A stretch of DNA of 38,000 nt from Pseudomonadota bacterium (GTDB lineage Bacteria; Pseudomonadota; Gammaproteobacteria; Burkholderiales; Burkholderiaceae_C). Shown here piece after piece: positions 5,537 through 14,659 of the stretch. Location of the stretch: NCBI GenBank assembly GCA_018242005.1, contig JAFECU010000285.1:1-38000 (forward strand). The letters are read 5' to 3'. Position numbers and translations under genes: made by a program. Below the pieces are notes generated by a model. It did not search any database. It saw nothing but the letters and a program-made list of their open reading frames with translations, and was not told where the DNA came from. How positions within the stretch are numbered: the stretch's first letter is position 1; every line of letters starts with the position of its first letter.

Positions 5537-8488
5537 ATGCAGCACCACTGGAGCCGTTGGAATGGCGCGTTGGAGCACGCCCTATCGGGGCTGATGGTCT
5601 ACGTGCTGCCCTGCGCCATGCTGGTGGTGTCGGTGCTGGCATTGCAGACCTGGGTCCCCCGATACGCGCACGAGGCGCCGCAGCGCCTTCACATGCGTGT
5701 GCTCGAGGATCCAGGTGCGGAACTGACCGTTGCCGCCGCCAGGCAGGCGCTTGAACACCAACCGCAGGTGCGGCTGCGCGACACCCATTTATCGGAAGCG
5801 CCATTCTGGCTCAGCTTCCCCGTGCCGTCGCCCGGGCCCGATGGTGCCGTCGTGGTCGAGTTCCCCTCGCGCCACCTGGTTCGGCTTGCCTGCTGGGATG
5901 GTGGCAGGCTCGAGCCGCTCGGCGAAGCGGATCGCGCCCACCACCAAGGGCGCCTCTTCGACTCGCAGGCCGGCTTTGGCCTGCGCCTTCAGGATTTGAC
6001 ACCGGGCACGCCGGTACTGTGCCGGGCACGGCTCATCGGCCCGGGCCGCCTGACGGTGGAGCAGTGGGATGAAGCTGCGCTGCAGACCGCCACCCAGGCG
6101 TTCGAGCGCAACGCAGGCCTGCTCGACGGCGGCATCCTGCTGCTGGCGATATTCGTCTTCATCACCGCGCTTATCAATCGCAACCCAACCTATGTTCTGT
6201 TTGCCGTGTGGCTGCTCGTCAACCTGCGCATGGGGGCCTTGTCGGCCGGCTGGGATGTGCAATGGCTGGGGCGCGACCTACCCATAGACTGGCTCATCCA
6301 GGGGCGAGCCATCACCGTGGCACTGCTGTATGTAGTGACCTTCGTGTTGTTTCGCTACCTGTTCGAGGAGGAACTACCGAAGGTGGGCTTTAGCCAGTTG
6401 CTGCTGCTGGCGCAATGGAGTTGTCCGTTGCTACTGGTCCTTGCCGTGACGCTGCCCTACGCCCGGTTTCTGCCTGTTGTCTGGGTATGCACGGGGCTTG
6501 GCAGCTTGCTGCTGGTGTTCTTCCTGGTGCGCATTGTCGTCATCACGCGCTCGTCCGTGGCGGCCTGGTATGGTGCCTCGATCGGCGTGACCTTGCTGTC
6601 CAGCTCCTATGAGGTGGTGGCTGCGGCCTTCGGCCTACAGAGCTGGATCGGCTCGGTCAACAGCGTGACGGCCGCGCTCTCGTCGAGTCTGCTGGCCACC
6701 ATGGCCATTGCGGCCCAGATGCGCCAGGAGCACCAGGAGCGCCTGCAGGCCCAGGCCGAACTGGAGCACACGTACAAGGCGATTCCGCTGGGCCTGTTCA
6801 CGCTGAACCTGCAGGGCCAGTTCATAGCGGCCAACCCTGCGCTGCAGGCCGCGCTGGGCCCGGCCGTACTGGCCGTGGGCAACAACCATTGGAACGACCA
6901 TATCCACGGAACCGGCTGGCAGCCTTTGTTGCACTGCCTCAATGCCCAGCCGGTGGCCGAGTTCGAGGTTCAGGGCAGGCCGGACCCGCAGCTGTCGCAA
7001 GTGCGGCGCTACCTGGTGCGGGCTTCGCGCGCAGGCGATCGAGTCGAGGGCTCCCTGCAGGATGTGACGGAGCGTGCCATGGCCACCGAGCGCCTGCAGT
7101 TCCTGGCCAGCCACGACCCGCTGACCGGGGTGCTCAACCGCAACGGCGTCCAAGCCGAGCTGGAGCGAGCGTTGCAACCCGCGGGAGCCGGGCAGGATCT
7201 GGCACTGGCCTACCTGGATCTGGATCGCTTCAAGCTGATCAACGACATGTTTGGCCACAACACTGGCGACGAGGTGCTGCGCCAGGTCTGTGCGCGCGTC
7301 ACGGAGGTACTGCACGCTGGCATGTACCTGGGCCGGGTAGGGGGCGATGAATTCGTCATCCTCATGCCCAGCACCCGCCTGGACTGTGCCAGCCTGCTTT
7401 GCCAGGACATCGTTGACAGCATAGGCAACCGTACATTCCGCGTCGGCGAGCTGTCCTTCCAGGTGTACGGTTCGGTGGGGCTGATCGAGGTTGCCAGGGG
7501 CGGCTCGGCCAAGGATGCCATATCCACGGCCGACCGCGCCTGCCGCGAGGCCAAGAAGCGGCGCGGCAGCCACCTCGTGGTGTTCGAGCGCGACTCCTGC
7601 GTGTTCCACGAACATGAGGCCGAGATCCGCCTCGCCGGCCAGCTCTCGGGCTCGGACGAACTGGAGGGCCTGTATTTGGAGATGCAGCCCATCATGTCTC
7701 TGAGGGACCCTCACCGCGCGCTCGACTTCGAGGTGCTGCTGCGCATGCGCGACCCTGAAGGGCAGATCGTGCCCACGCCGCGCCTCATCACGGCGGCCGA
7801 GAACAGTGGCCGCATGGGCGTGATCGACCGCTGGGTGCTGCGCCAGACCCTCGCCTGGATGCGCGAGCACAACGGACGCCTGAAACATACCCGCTTCATC
7901 TGCATGAACCTGAGTGGTGCCTCGCTCAACGACGAGCGTTTCGTGCAGGATGTCGTGCGCCTGCTGTCGCAGTACGCCGACGTCGCGCCGCGCCTGTGCC
8001 TTGAAATCACGGAGAGCGTGGCCCTGCACGACCTGGAGAACACCCGGCGTTTCATCGCCCAGGTGCATGGTTTCGGGGCCAAGGTGGCGCTCGACGACTT
8101 TGGAGCCGGCTATACCTCGTTTTCCTATCTGAAGGAGCTCAGGGGCGACCTGCTCAAGATCGATGGCAGCTTCATTGTCAACATGAACGAGCATCCGGCC
8201 AACCTGGCCATCGTTGAGGCCATCGTGGGCCTGGCGCGCAACCTGGGCATGAAGACCATTGCCGAATGGGCCGAGGACAGCGCCACGGTGCAGGCGCTGG
8301 CTGAGATTGGGGTGGACTATGTGCAGGGCTTCGCAATTGCCCGTCCGCAGCCGCCGGAGCGCATGTTGACCATGCGCTCATCGGCCGATCTCGTGGCCGA
8401 TGCGGGCTTGCTGCACGCCCTTTTGCTTCAGGCCTGGCCGACGTCCCCGCTGTCAGGGGATTCCAAGCCGGGCCAGGCGACCCATTGA
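5537..8488 (+). CDS. Membrane c-di-GMP enzyme: 7TM-PAS-GGDEF-EAL
   Basis: A 983-residue signalling protein that should make and/or degrade cyclic di-GMP. An N-terminal membrane anchor and a periplasmic domain precede a seven-helix 7TMR-DISM-like block (about 196-393), a short coiled coil, a PAS-like domain (about 409-514), GGDEF (about 515-680) and EAL (about 695-940). GGDEF is intact at 602-606, but the RxxD inhibitory site is replaced by 'HAGM'. The EAL signature reads EVL (732-734). Other phosphodiesterase residues are visible: 'NLSG', 'LEITES', the DDFGAG stretch (853-858) and 'LKIDGSF'. The start at ATG 5537 is chosen for its fit to the membrane anchor; GTG 5444 would add 31 residues. 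Bifunctional or phosphodiesterase-dominant activity is inferred. Confidence 0.93.
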   Translation: MQHHWSRWNGALEHALSGLMVYVLPCAMLVVSVLALQTWVPRYAHEAPQRLHMRVLEDPGAELTVAAARQALEHQPQVRLRDTHLSEAPFWLSFPVPSPGPDGAVVVEFPSRHLVRLACWDGGRLEPLGEADRAHHQGRLFDSQAGFGLRLQDLTPGTPVLCRARLIGPGRLTVEQWDEAALQTATQAFERNAGLLDGGILLLAIFVFITALINRNPTYVLFAVWLLVNLRMGALSAGWDVQWLGRDLPIDWLIQGRAITVALLYVVTFVLFRYLFEEELPKVGFSQLLLLAQWSCPLLLVLAVTLPYARFLPVVWVCTGLGSLLLVFFLVRIVVITRSSVAAWYGASIGVTLLSSSYEVVAAAFGLQSWIGSVNSVTAALSSSLLATMAIAAQMRQEHQERLQAQAELEHTYKAIPLGLFTLNLQGQFIAANPALQAALGPAVLAVGNNHWNDHIHGTGWQPLLHCLNAQPVAEFEVQGRPDPQLSQVRRYLVRASRAGDRVEGSLQDVTERAMATERLQFLASHDPLTGVLNRNGVQAELERALQPAGAGQDLALAYLDLDRFKLINDMFGHNTGDEVLRQVCARVTEVLHAGMYLGRVGGDEFVILMPSTRLDCASLLCQDIVDSIGNRTFRVGELSFQVYGSVGLIEVARGGSAKDAISTADRACREAKKRRGSHLVVFERDSCVFHEHEAEIRLAGQLSGSDELEGLYLEMQPIMSLRDPHRALDFEVLLRMRDPEGQIVPTPRLITAAENSGRMGVIDRWVLRQTLAWMREHNGRLKHTRFICMNLSGASLNDERFVQDVVRLLSQYADVAPRLCLEITESVALHDLENTRRFIAQVHGFGAKVALDDFGAGYTSFSYLKELRGDLLKIDGSFIVNMNEHPANLAIVEAIVGLARNLGMKTIAEWAEDSATVQALAEIGVDYVQGFAIARPQPPERMLTMRSSADLVADAGLLHALLLQAWPTSPLSGDSKPGQATH

Positions 8489-8511
8489 GGCCGCGGCCGG
8501 CCGGCGCAGGG

Positions 8512-9321
8512 TTACATCGCCGATGTGGGGGCGGGGACCTGCAGCGCAGCGTCGTGCCACCCGGTTGGGACAGCTGCCTCGGGTGCATCCAGCCGAATGT
8601 CCGGGTGGTGCGTGAGAACCATGAAATTGAACAGTGGGTGGCGCACCTGGGCCCAGCGGCGTTCGGCCGTAGCCACCTCGAACTTCATCACGCGGTGCGG
8701 CAGGTTGCCAACATGGCGCATCGGTAGGTAGCCCTGGTCCGGGTAAACATCCTCGAACAGCATGCGCAGATACTGGCGGTCAACAGGGGCGCGTCCCGTG
8801 ACCACCATCCAGTCCACGCCACTGTGCAGGCAGTACAGGTAAAAGGCCTTGAACAGCACCGTCTTGACCAGCGTGCCCACTCGGCCGTCGGCCACGCCAA
8901 GCCGTGTGGCCTCGGCCAGCAGGCAGTTGTTCAGCGATGGCGGCAAGGTCAGCGACTGCTCCAGCGCCAGCGGGGCGTAGCGGTTGGTCTGGATGCGCAT
9001 GGTGCCCAGGGGCGAGCCGTCAAGGTGGGATTCGGCCAGCAGCACCAGGGAGCCGTCGGCGAAGTCGGCGTGTTCGGGCTGCTGCAGCGTGCGGGCCAGG
9101 TCGGGAACATGGCGGGCATAGGCGGCGTGACGGACATGCACGGCCTTCGCCAGCGTCTCGGCATCGCTGACGACGCGCACCGAGAAAGGCAGGCGCTCCT
9201 CGATCCTGTCCCTGCCTGCGGACATGCCGGCGATGGCGATGGGGGACGGGTCGATCTCGCGCGCCACGCCTGGCGACAGGGGCACGGTGGGCAACTCGGC
9301 TATCAAGGCTTGGGGGTTCAT
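8512..9321 (-). CDS. FeeM-like N-acyl amino acid synthase (GNAT-fold acyltransferase)
   Basis: A 269-residue cytosolic protein with the look of the FeeM catalytic core, which joins acyl chains to amino acids and is related in fold to acyl-homoserine-lactone synthases. Support comes from 'VRHAAYARHVPD' near residue 65, the central 'GSPLGTMRIQTNR' strand pair and the highly characteristic 'LAEATRLGVADGR' followed by 'FKAFYLYCLHSGVDWMVV' and 'PVDRQYLRMLF'. GGAGAG 8 bases upstream supports ATG 9321. It converges on the GGDEF/EAL gene and is the only gene of its unit. The acyl donor and acceptor cannot be read from sequence; some relatives belong to exosortase or signalling loci. Confidence 0.72.
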   Translation of the reverse strand: MNPQALIAELPTVPLSPGVAREIDPSPIAIAGMSAGRDRIEERLPFSVRVVSDAETLAKAVHVRHAAYARHVPDLARTLQQPEHADFADGSLVLLAESHLDGSPLGTMRIQTNRYAPLALEQSLTLPPSLNNCLLAEATRLGVADGRVGTLVKTVLFKAFYLYCLHSGVDWMVVTGRAPVDRQYLRMLFEDVYPDQGYLPMRHVGNLPHRVMKFEVATAERRWAQVRHPLFNFMVLTHHPDIRLDAPEAAVPTGWHDAALQVPAPTSAM

Positions 9322-9519
9322 GGGCGACTCTCCGGCCCGACGGACATGCGGACCATGCCATCACTATGGGCATGGCCGCGCTGCGCCATTGCCCGATAAA
9401 CGCGGAATTTCGCCGCCATTTCCGCCGAATGGCCGAGGCCTGGCGCAGTACTACTTCAGCGCCATGGGACGGGGCACGCCATCCCCTGTGTCCTGAATAG
9501 ATGGGGAAAACTGCCTGAA

Positions 9520-9560
9520 GTGCTTTGTCATAAAGCGCTTGATGCTACTAAATTTGAATA
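9520..9560. repeat. Degenerate copy of an intergenic repeat
   Basis: Read on the minus strand, this stretch has an AAATTTAGTAGCATCAAGCGC-like core followed by a second AAGC half. It resembles the 'TTGATAGCTGCTAGC...AAGC' repeat at 16489-16528 and similar intergenic repeats remembered from Acidovorax-type genomes. The match is partial, so this call is tentative. Confidence 0.35.
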
Positions 9561-9566
9561 ATCGCC

Positions 9567-11078
9567 TCACTCCCACCACATGGCGGCGATGTCGTGCGCA
9601 AAGATGGGGTAGTTCATCCACACGCCGCGCAGGCCCTTGCGTACCACGTTGCCGATCTGGGGGGCAAAAATCCAGGCGTTGACGGCATCCTGCGCCAACT
9701 GGCGCTGTAGCTGGGCAAATAGCTGCTGGCGCTCGTGCGCATGGCTGGCGTTGGCGTGGCGCTGCACCAGCGCACGGTACGCGGAGCTGTCATAGCCGAA
9801 GTAGTAGCCGGGATCTGTGTAGATCGGGTAATCCAGCGGTTCGACATGGTTGATCAGGGTCATGTCGAACTGCCCTTTGAACGGACCGTCCAGCCACTGC
9901 TGCCAGCTCAGGCGTTGTATGTCGGCCACGATGCCGACCCGCGCCAGGTCCCGGGCGATCACCGGGCCGCCCTCATGGGCGTAGGGCGCGGGCGGCAAGG
10001 CCAGGGCCAGATGTAACGGCGTGCGCACACCGGCGGAGGACAGCAGGGCGCGGGCGCGCTCGGGGTCGTAGGGGTACATGCTGGCCAGGTGCACGTAGCC
10101 CGCGTCCGCCGGGCTGAAGTGGCTGCCTATGACCACGCCGCGGCCGCCAAGTACGTTGCGTATGAAGGCCTCGCGGTCAATCGCGTGCGTGATGGCACGG
10201 CGCACGCGCACATCGTTCAAGGGGGCGCGGCGCTGGTTCAGCGCCAACATGCCCTTGCCGCTCGATGAGCCCGTCAACAGCTGATAGTGGTTGTGGTCCT
10301 GAAAGCGCTGCACCACCTGAGTGACAAAGTTGAACTGCAGATCGATCTCGCCGGCCTGTATGGCCGCATCCTGCTGCGCGGGCTCATGTATGAAGCGATA
10401 GGTCGCCTGCTCGATGCGCACCCGTGCGGCATGGCGGTAGCCGTCGGCCCTGGCCAGGGTGATCCGGCGGCCGCGTTCCCATTGCGCCACGCGATATGGG
10501 CCCGTGCCCACGGGTTCGCTGGCGGCACGGGCTGCCGTGGCCGGGTGCAGGATCACGGCCGTGCCCTCGCCCAGGCGGAACGGCAGTTGCGGGTCCGGGT
10601 GGTGCAGCGTGAGCACCACGGTGTATGTGTCCGGCGTGGTAATGGACGCTATGTTGTCGAACAGCGCCTTGCGTGCCTTGTTGGTCGCGCCGGGCGCCAC
10701 GGCGCGCTCGAAGCTGAAACGCACGGCCGCCGCGTCCAGCGGGCTGCCGTCGTGAAAGCGCACACCCCGGTGCAGGCGGAAGCGGTAGTTCAGTGCCGCG
10801 GCATCCACGCTCCAGGACTCGGCCAGCAGCGGCGCCACCGTGCCGTCCTCATTGATGCGGGTCAGCCCCTCCAGAACGTTGTAGTGCACGACCTCGCCAA
10901 CGGCGGCGGCGGGCGCCATCGTGGGGTCCAGGCTGTTGGGCTCCAGCGACAGGTTGATCACCACGGCCCGCGCCGCCGCGCGTTCCCGTGCCGGCGCAGG
11001 ATCGGCAATGCTGGAGGCGGCGCAGAGCGCCAGCGAACGGGTCAGGCAGGCACGGCGGGTCAGGGTGGATGAGGGCAT
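9567..11078 (-). CDS. Family 5 extracellular solute-binding protein (peptide/nickel ABC type), orphan
   Basis: A 503-residue periplasmic binding protein of the DppA/OppA fold. The N-terminus 'RRACLTRSLALCAAS' is a signal peptide with a twin Arg. The family start 'NLSLEPNSLDPTMAPAAAVGEVVHYNVLEGL' and the downstream 'LAESWSVD', 'YRFRLHRGVRFHDGSPL' and 'VGTGPY' blocks are clear, as is the late 'ALNQRRAPLNDVRVRRAITHAIDR' segment. Such proteins deliver peptides, glutathione, opines or metals to an ABC importer. No permease or ATPase gene is next to it. It is divergent from a Cache/GGDEF gene with only 95 bases between, so it may feed or sense with that protein rather than an importer; this is inference. 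Confidence 0.9.
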   Translation of the reverse strand: MPSSTLTRRACLTRSLALCAASSIADPAPARERAAARAVVINLSLEPNSLDPTMAPAAAVGEVVHYNVLEGLTRINEDGTVAPLLAESWSVDAAALNYRFRLHRGVRFHDGSPLDAAAVRFSFERAVAPGATNKARKALFDNIASITTPDTYTVVLTLHHPDPQLPFRLGEGTAVILHPATAARAASEPVGTGPYRVAQWERGRRITLARADGYRHAARVRIEQATYRFIHEPAQQDAAIQAGEIDLQFNFVTQVVQRFQDHNHYQLLTGSSSGKGMLALNQRRAPLNDVRVRRAITHAIDREAFIRNVLGGRGVVIGSHFSPADAGYVHLASMYPYDPERARALLSSAGVRTPLHLALALPPAPYAHEGGPVIARDLARVGIVADIQRLSWQQWLDGPFKGQFDMTLINHVEPLDYPIYTDPGYYFGYDSSAYRALVQRHANASHAHERQQLFAQLQRQLAQDAVNAWIFAPQIGNVVRKGLRGVWMNYPIFAHDIAAMWWE

Positions 11079-11173
11079 GGAAGGGCTTGCGTAGGGCGCA
11101 GGATCGCTACAAACTGTGACATAGTCTGCAAAATTTGGCTATCTCACGCCATGCGCCCGTCTGTTTTTCCGTC

Positions 11174-13219
11174 ATGAAGATGCTCACTGCCCTGCTTCGC
11201 CAGCACATGCGCCCACGCGCATGGTGGCTGCTGCTGGCCGTGGCGCTGCTGCTGGGGGGCATGGGCTGGGGTATCTACGCCATCTACCAGGAGCGCGAGC
11301 AGCGCTATCGCCATCAGATCGAGGGCAGCCTGCAGGCGGTCAACCAGTTGCAGCTGCGGGCCGCCTCGGACTGGCGCGCACGGCGCCAGTCCGAGGCGGC
11401 CGCCCTGTCGCAGGACGGGCTCTTTGCGCAGGCCGTGGCACGCTGGCGCGCCGCGACCACGCCGGGCGGCGAGGCGCTGCTGCGCGAGCGCCTGCGCATC
11501 CTCGTCGAGCAGCAGCGCTATATGTCGGCCTATTTGGTGGATGCGCAGGGGCGGCTGCTGCTCGATCCCGCAGGGGCGGCCACGGGGATGCTGCCGGCGC
11601 CCGAACTCCAGATGCTGCAGCTGGCTCTGGCACAGGCGCAGCCGCAGGTCGTGGAGCTGCGCCGCGATCCGGCCTTTGCCTTCCCGATACTTGGCCTGCT
11701 GGCGCCGCTGTTCGATGGCAGCACGCCCCTGGGCGCCGTGTGGCTGGTGATCGACGCGCGCACGGCGCTGTTCCCGCTGCTGGAGACCTGGCCGGACCAC
11801 AGCAGCACCACCGAGTCGGTGCTGGTGCAGCGCGAGGGTGATGCCGTCGTGGCCCTGAGCCCCCTGCGCCTGCGCGGCGAAGAGTCCCAGCCGCTGCGCC
11901 TGCAATTGGCGCAGCACGAGCACGACCCAATGGTGCTGGCCGCCGAAGGCGTGCGCGGCGCGTTCTATGCCAGCGACTACCGGGGGAAGGAAGTTCTGGC
12001 CGTGGCCAGCGCAGCACCCGACGCGCCATGGCTGCTGGTCTCCAAGGTCGATGTGGCCGAGGCCTTCACCGACGCCCAACGCCGCGAATGGCTGATGCTC
12101 AGCCTGTTCGTCAGCCTGGGGCTGTTGTCGCTGGGCTGCATCGTCGTCGCCTGGCAATGGCGTGCCTGGCGGCTCGAGCGCGCGCTCAAGGGGGAACTGG
12201 AGCGCAACCTGCGCTGGCTGGAAAACGCGCAGAAGGCGGCCGCGGTTGGCTACTTCACCTACGACGCGGGCCGCGAGACCTTTGTCATGTCACGCATGGC
12301 CAGCGTGATCTTCGGCCTGCCGTCCGACGGAGGCATGACGCTGCGCCAGTGGGTCGCCATGCTGCACCCCGAGGAGCGCGAGCAGACCCTGAAGATCCAT
12401 GGTCGGGCAATGGCCCAGCGCATGCTGCTGCGCGACCAGTACCGCATCCGCCGCCAGTCTGACATGCAGGAGCGCTGGATCGACGTCTGGGGGGAGTACA
12501 GCCAGGCGTCGGACGCCGAGCCGCTGCTCATGACGGGCACCGTGCAGGACATCACAGAGCGCAGGCGCACCGAGGAGCAGCTTGCCCGCTACCGCAGTGC
12601 GCTAGAGGCCCAGGTGCGGCTGGACCCGCTGACCCAGGTGGCCAACCGCCTGGCGCTGAACGAGGCCGTGGCGCAGGAGTGGAGCCGCGCGCAGCGCGAG
12701 GGTACGGCGCTGGCGCTGTTGATGATCGACGTGGATCATTTCAAGTCCTACAACGACCACTATGGCCATGTTGCCGGCGACCAGTGCCTGCAGCGCGTCA
12801 CCGTGGCGCTGTCATCCCTGCTGGGGCGTGCGGGCGACCTGCTGGCGCGCTATGGCGGCGAGGAATTCGCCGTGCTGCTGCCCGGCGCCGATGCGCCCGC
12901 GGCCATGGCCGTGGCCTTGCGGCTGGAGGATGCGGTGCGCAGCCTGGCGCTGGAGCATCAGTCCAACCCCAGCAGCCGCATGGTCACGGTCAGCATGGGC
13001 GTGACCAGCCTGCTGCCCGCGCAATGCACCGACGACGAAGGACAGGCGCGCGTCGGCGTGGATGCCGCCCAGGTTCTGTTCCAGCAAGCCGACGCCGCGC
13101 TCTACACAGCCAAGCACACCGGGCGCAACCGCGTGGTGCTGTATGGTGCGGACTGCATGGCGGCGCTGCACCCGTCGCAATGGGCGCCGCTCACTCCTGC
13201 TCGATCCCATGACATTTGA
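11174..13219 (+). CDS. Cache-PAS-GGDEF diguanylate cyclase
   Basis: A 681-residue inner-membrane protein. Helix one (about 13-36) and helix two (about 305-326) bracket a periplasmic sensor of the double-Cache type, with 'YMSAYLVDAQGRLLLDP' as a typical segment. A PAS/PAC domain (about 345-465, ending 'GTVQDITERRR') leads to the GGDEF domain with GGEEF at 561-565. The RxxD inhibitory site is intact (Arg552, Asp555), so product feedback is expected. ATG 11174 gives a conventional short basic N-terminus before helix one; GTG 11135 would add 13 residues. Its end overlaps the start of the HAD gene by 11 bases. Confidence 0.93.
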   Translation: MKMLTALLRQHMRPRAWWLLLAVALLLGGMGWGIYAIYQEREQRYRHQIEGSLQAVNQLQLRAASDWRARRQSEAAALSQDGLFAQAVARWRAATTPGGEALLRERLRILVEQQRYMSAYLVDAQGRLLLDPAGAATGMLPAPELQMLQLALAQAQPQVVELRRDPAFAFPILGLLAPLFDGSTPLGAVWLVIDARTALFPLLETWPDHSSTTESVLVQREGDAVVALSPLRLRGEESQPLRLQLAQHEHDPMVLAAEGVRGAFYASDYRGKEVLAVASAAPDAPWLLVSKVDVAEAFTDAQRREWLMLSLFVSLGLLSLGCIVVAWQWRAWRLERALKGELERNLRWLENAQKAAAVGYFTYDAGRETFVMSRMASVIFGLPSDGGMTLRQWVAMLHPEEREQTLKIHGRAMAQRMLLRDQYRIRRQSDMQERWIDVWGEYSQASDAEPLLMTGTVQDITERRRTEEQLARYRSALEAQVRLDPLTQVANRLALNEAVAQEWSRAQREGTALALLMIDVDHFKSYNDHYGHVAGDQCLQRVTVALSSLLGRAGDLLARYGGEEFAVLLPGADAPAAMAVALRLEDAVRSLALEHQSNPSSRMVTVSMGVTSLLPAQCTDDEGQARVGVDAAQVLFQQADAALYTAKHTGRNRVVLYGADCMAALHPSQWAPLTPARSHDI

Positions 13220-13868
13220 AGCCATTCTGTTCGACTGCGACGGTGTGCTGGTGGACAGCGAGCCCATCACCAACGGCGTGCTGTGCCGCATGCTGAACGA
13301 GGCTGGCTGGCCGCTCGCGCCCGAGGAATGCATGCGCCTGTTCATCGGCAAGACCGTGCGCAGCGAGGCCGCGCGCATAGAAGCCCACACCGGCCGCCCG
13401 CTCACCGACGCCTGGATGGCCGAGTTCTACGCGCGCCGCAACGCGCGTCTGCAGGCCGAGCTGGTGGCGATACCGAACGCGCCCGAGGCCGTGCGCGCCG
13501 TGCATGCCAGGCTCGGTGGGCGCATCGCCTGCGCGTCCGGGGCCGACCGTCAGAAGGTGGAGATGCAACTGGCCCAGGTGGGCCTGGCGTCACTGTTCGC
13601 AGGGCGCATCTTCAGCGGCCACGAGATGCCGGCCACCAAACCCGCTCCCGACGTCTACCTGGCCGCTGCCGCCGCCGTTGGCGTGCCGCCCGCGCGCTGT
13701 CTGGTGGTGGAGGACACGGTCACCGGCGTCCAGGCCGGCGTGGCGGCGGGCGCCACCGTGGTGGGCTACAGTCCCTCGTCCGTGGGCCATGGCTCGCCCG
13801 AGGCGCTGCGAGCGGCCGGGGCCTGGCGCGTCATGGTGGATATGGCGGAACTGCCGGCACTGCTTTGA
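13209..13868 (+). CDS. HAD-IA hydrolase, phosphoglycolate phosphatase / beta-phosphoglucomutase-like
   Basis: A 219-residue cytosolic phosphatase. Motif I is 'FDCDGVLVDSE' with the nucleophile Asp9 and acid/base Asp11; motif II is 'CASGAD'; the motif III Lys is in 'TKPAPDVY'; motif IV is 'VVEDTVTGVQAG'. A helical cap (about 18-80) fits subfamily IA. The protein resembles YieH/Gph-type enzymes acting on small sugar phosphates; the exact substrate is not visible. ATG 13209 lies inside the end of the diguanylate cyclase gene, so the two are probably translationally coupled, although no functional link is known. Confidence 0.92.
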   Translation: MTFEAILFDCDGVLVDSEPITNGVLCRMLNEAGWPLAPEECMRLFIGKTVRSEAARIEAHTGRPLTDAWMAEFYARRNARLQAELVAIPNAPEAVRAVHARLGGRIACASGADRQKVEMQLAQVGLASLFAGRIFSGHEMPATKPAPDVYLAAAAAVGVPPARCLVVEDTVTGVQAGVAAGATVVGYSPSSVGHGSPEALRAAGAWRVMVDMAELPALL

Positions 13869-14277
13869 CCCTAAAAACGGCAGTTGACCACTTGCCATCT
13901 TCCGGTGCGCCGCATGGGTACCGAGTTTGACCGCGCCGTTAGCGCCGCCACCTGATGGGTGAGCACGCTACCGGCCGTTGGATGCCCTCGTCAGTGCCGT
14001 GATGGGCGCGAGCAATGTGGCATGACACGGCCAGCATGGTGCTGGCGGGTGCATGGCGCTTTCACGCAACAGGTGGGCGCCATTGAAACAAAAATGGCCA
14101 ATCGCCATAAAACCCTATCGAAGATCACAGGCGGTCAACTGCCGCCCACGCTCCCAGGCCCGTCCGGAGTGCAGGCACGGTGGCCTGTGGCAGGCCTTGC
14201 TTCATTCCTGAACACTTTGTTCGGGCCTGCTGGCATGTATGGGCACACAACAGGGCGGTCCAGCGGGTCGGCAGGGC
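13869..14277. other. 409-base gap with short inverted repeats, no gene seen
   Basis: No convincing coding frame or RNA gene is visible. Close to the sigma-54 site that follows it there are two small perfect inverted repeats: GGCCTG-TGG-CAGGCC at 14182-14196 and GAACA-CTT-TGTTC at 14210-14222. They lie at roughly the distance where bacterial enhancer-binding proteins bind (about 55-100 bases upstream of -24). Their role is inferred only. Confidence 0.4.
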
Positions 14278-14293
14278 TGGCATGGATATTGCC
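14278..14293 (+). promoter_or_regulatory. Sigma-54 promoter of the small cytochrome c gene
   Basis: TGGCATGGATATTGCC matches TGGCAYG-N4-TTGCW at every defined position but the last. GG at 14279-14280 and GC at 14291-14292 have the strict 10-base spacing. The predicted transcript start is near 14304, about 35 bases before the cytochrome start at 14339. Confidence 0.8.
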
Positions 14294-14338
14294 AACGCAG
14301 GGGACGAGTCTTTGAACCCAACGGAAGGGCCCCCCGCC

Positions 14339-14659
14339 ATGCGCAACGTCTTCATCTTCGCCTCGCTCTGGGCTGCCGCCGCGGCCCAGGCCTCCACCGA
14401 TCTGGCGGCCGCGGCCGAGATCGCCAAGAGCAATGGCTGCTATAGCTGCCACGCCGCCGCCGAGAAAATCGTCGGCCCGGCGTTCAGCTCCGTGGCCGAG
14501 AAATACGCCGGCGATGGCGATGCCGCCGCCACGCTGGCGCAGTCCATACAAATGGGCTCCAAGGGCAAGTGGGGCCGTGCCGCCATGCCCGCGCATTCCA
14601 GTCTCAGCGCGCAGGACCTGAAGCTGCTGGCCGGCTGGGTGCTCAGCACCAAGCCATGA
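14339..14659 (+). CDS. Periplasmic class I cytochrome c in the quinoprotein region
   Basis: A 106-residue monohaem cytochrome. Signal peptide 'MRNVFIFASLWAAAAAQAS' (1-19); haem site CYSCH (34-38); likely axial Met83 in 'AMPAHS'. It shares the 'VGPAF..VAEKYAG' pattern with the cytochrome at 4117 and is probably a paralogue. It would carry electrons from periplasmic dehydrogenases to an oxidase. GGAAGGG lies upstream of ATG 14339, and a strong sigma-54 promoter lies just before it, which ties it to the alcohol-oxidation regulon. Its stop overlaps the start of a 74-residue gene as ATGA. Confidence 0.93.
   Translation: MRNVFIFASLWAAAAAQASTDLAAAAEIAKSNGCYSCHAAAEKIVGPAFSSVAEKYAGDGDAAATLAQSIQMGSKGKWGRAAMPAHSSLSAQDLKLLAGWVLSTKP

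Noticed and set aside
6635-8194. Long minus-strand open frame (519 codons) opposite the GGDEF/EAL gene
   Set aside because: High GC makes long antisense frames common. The product has no domain pattern and is a codon-position mirror of the plus-strand gene, which has clear catalytic motifs.
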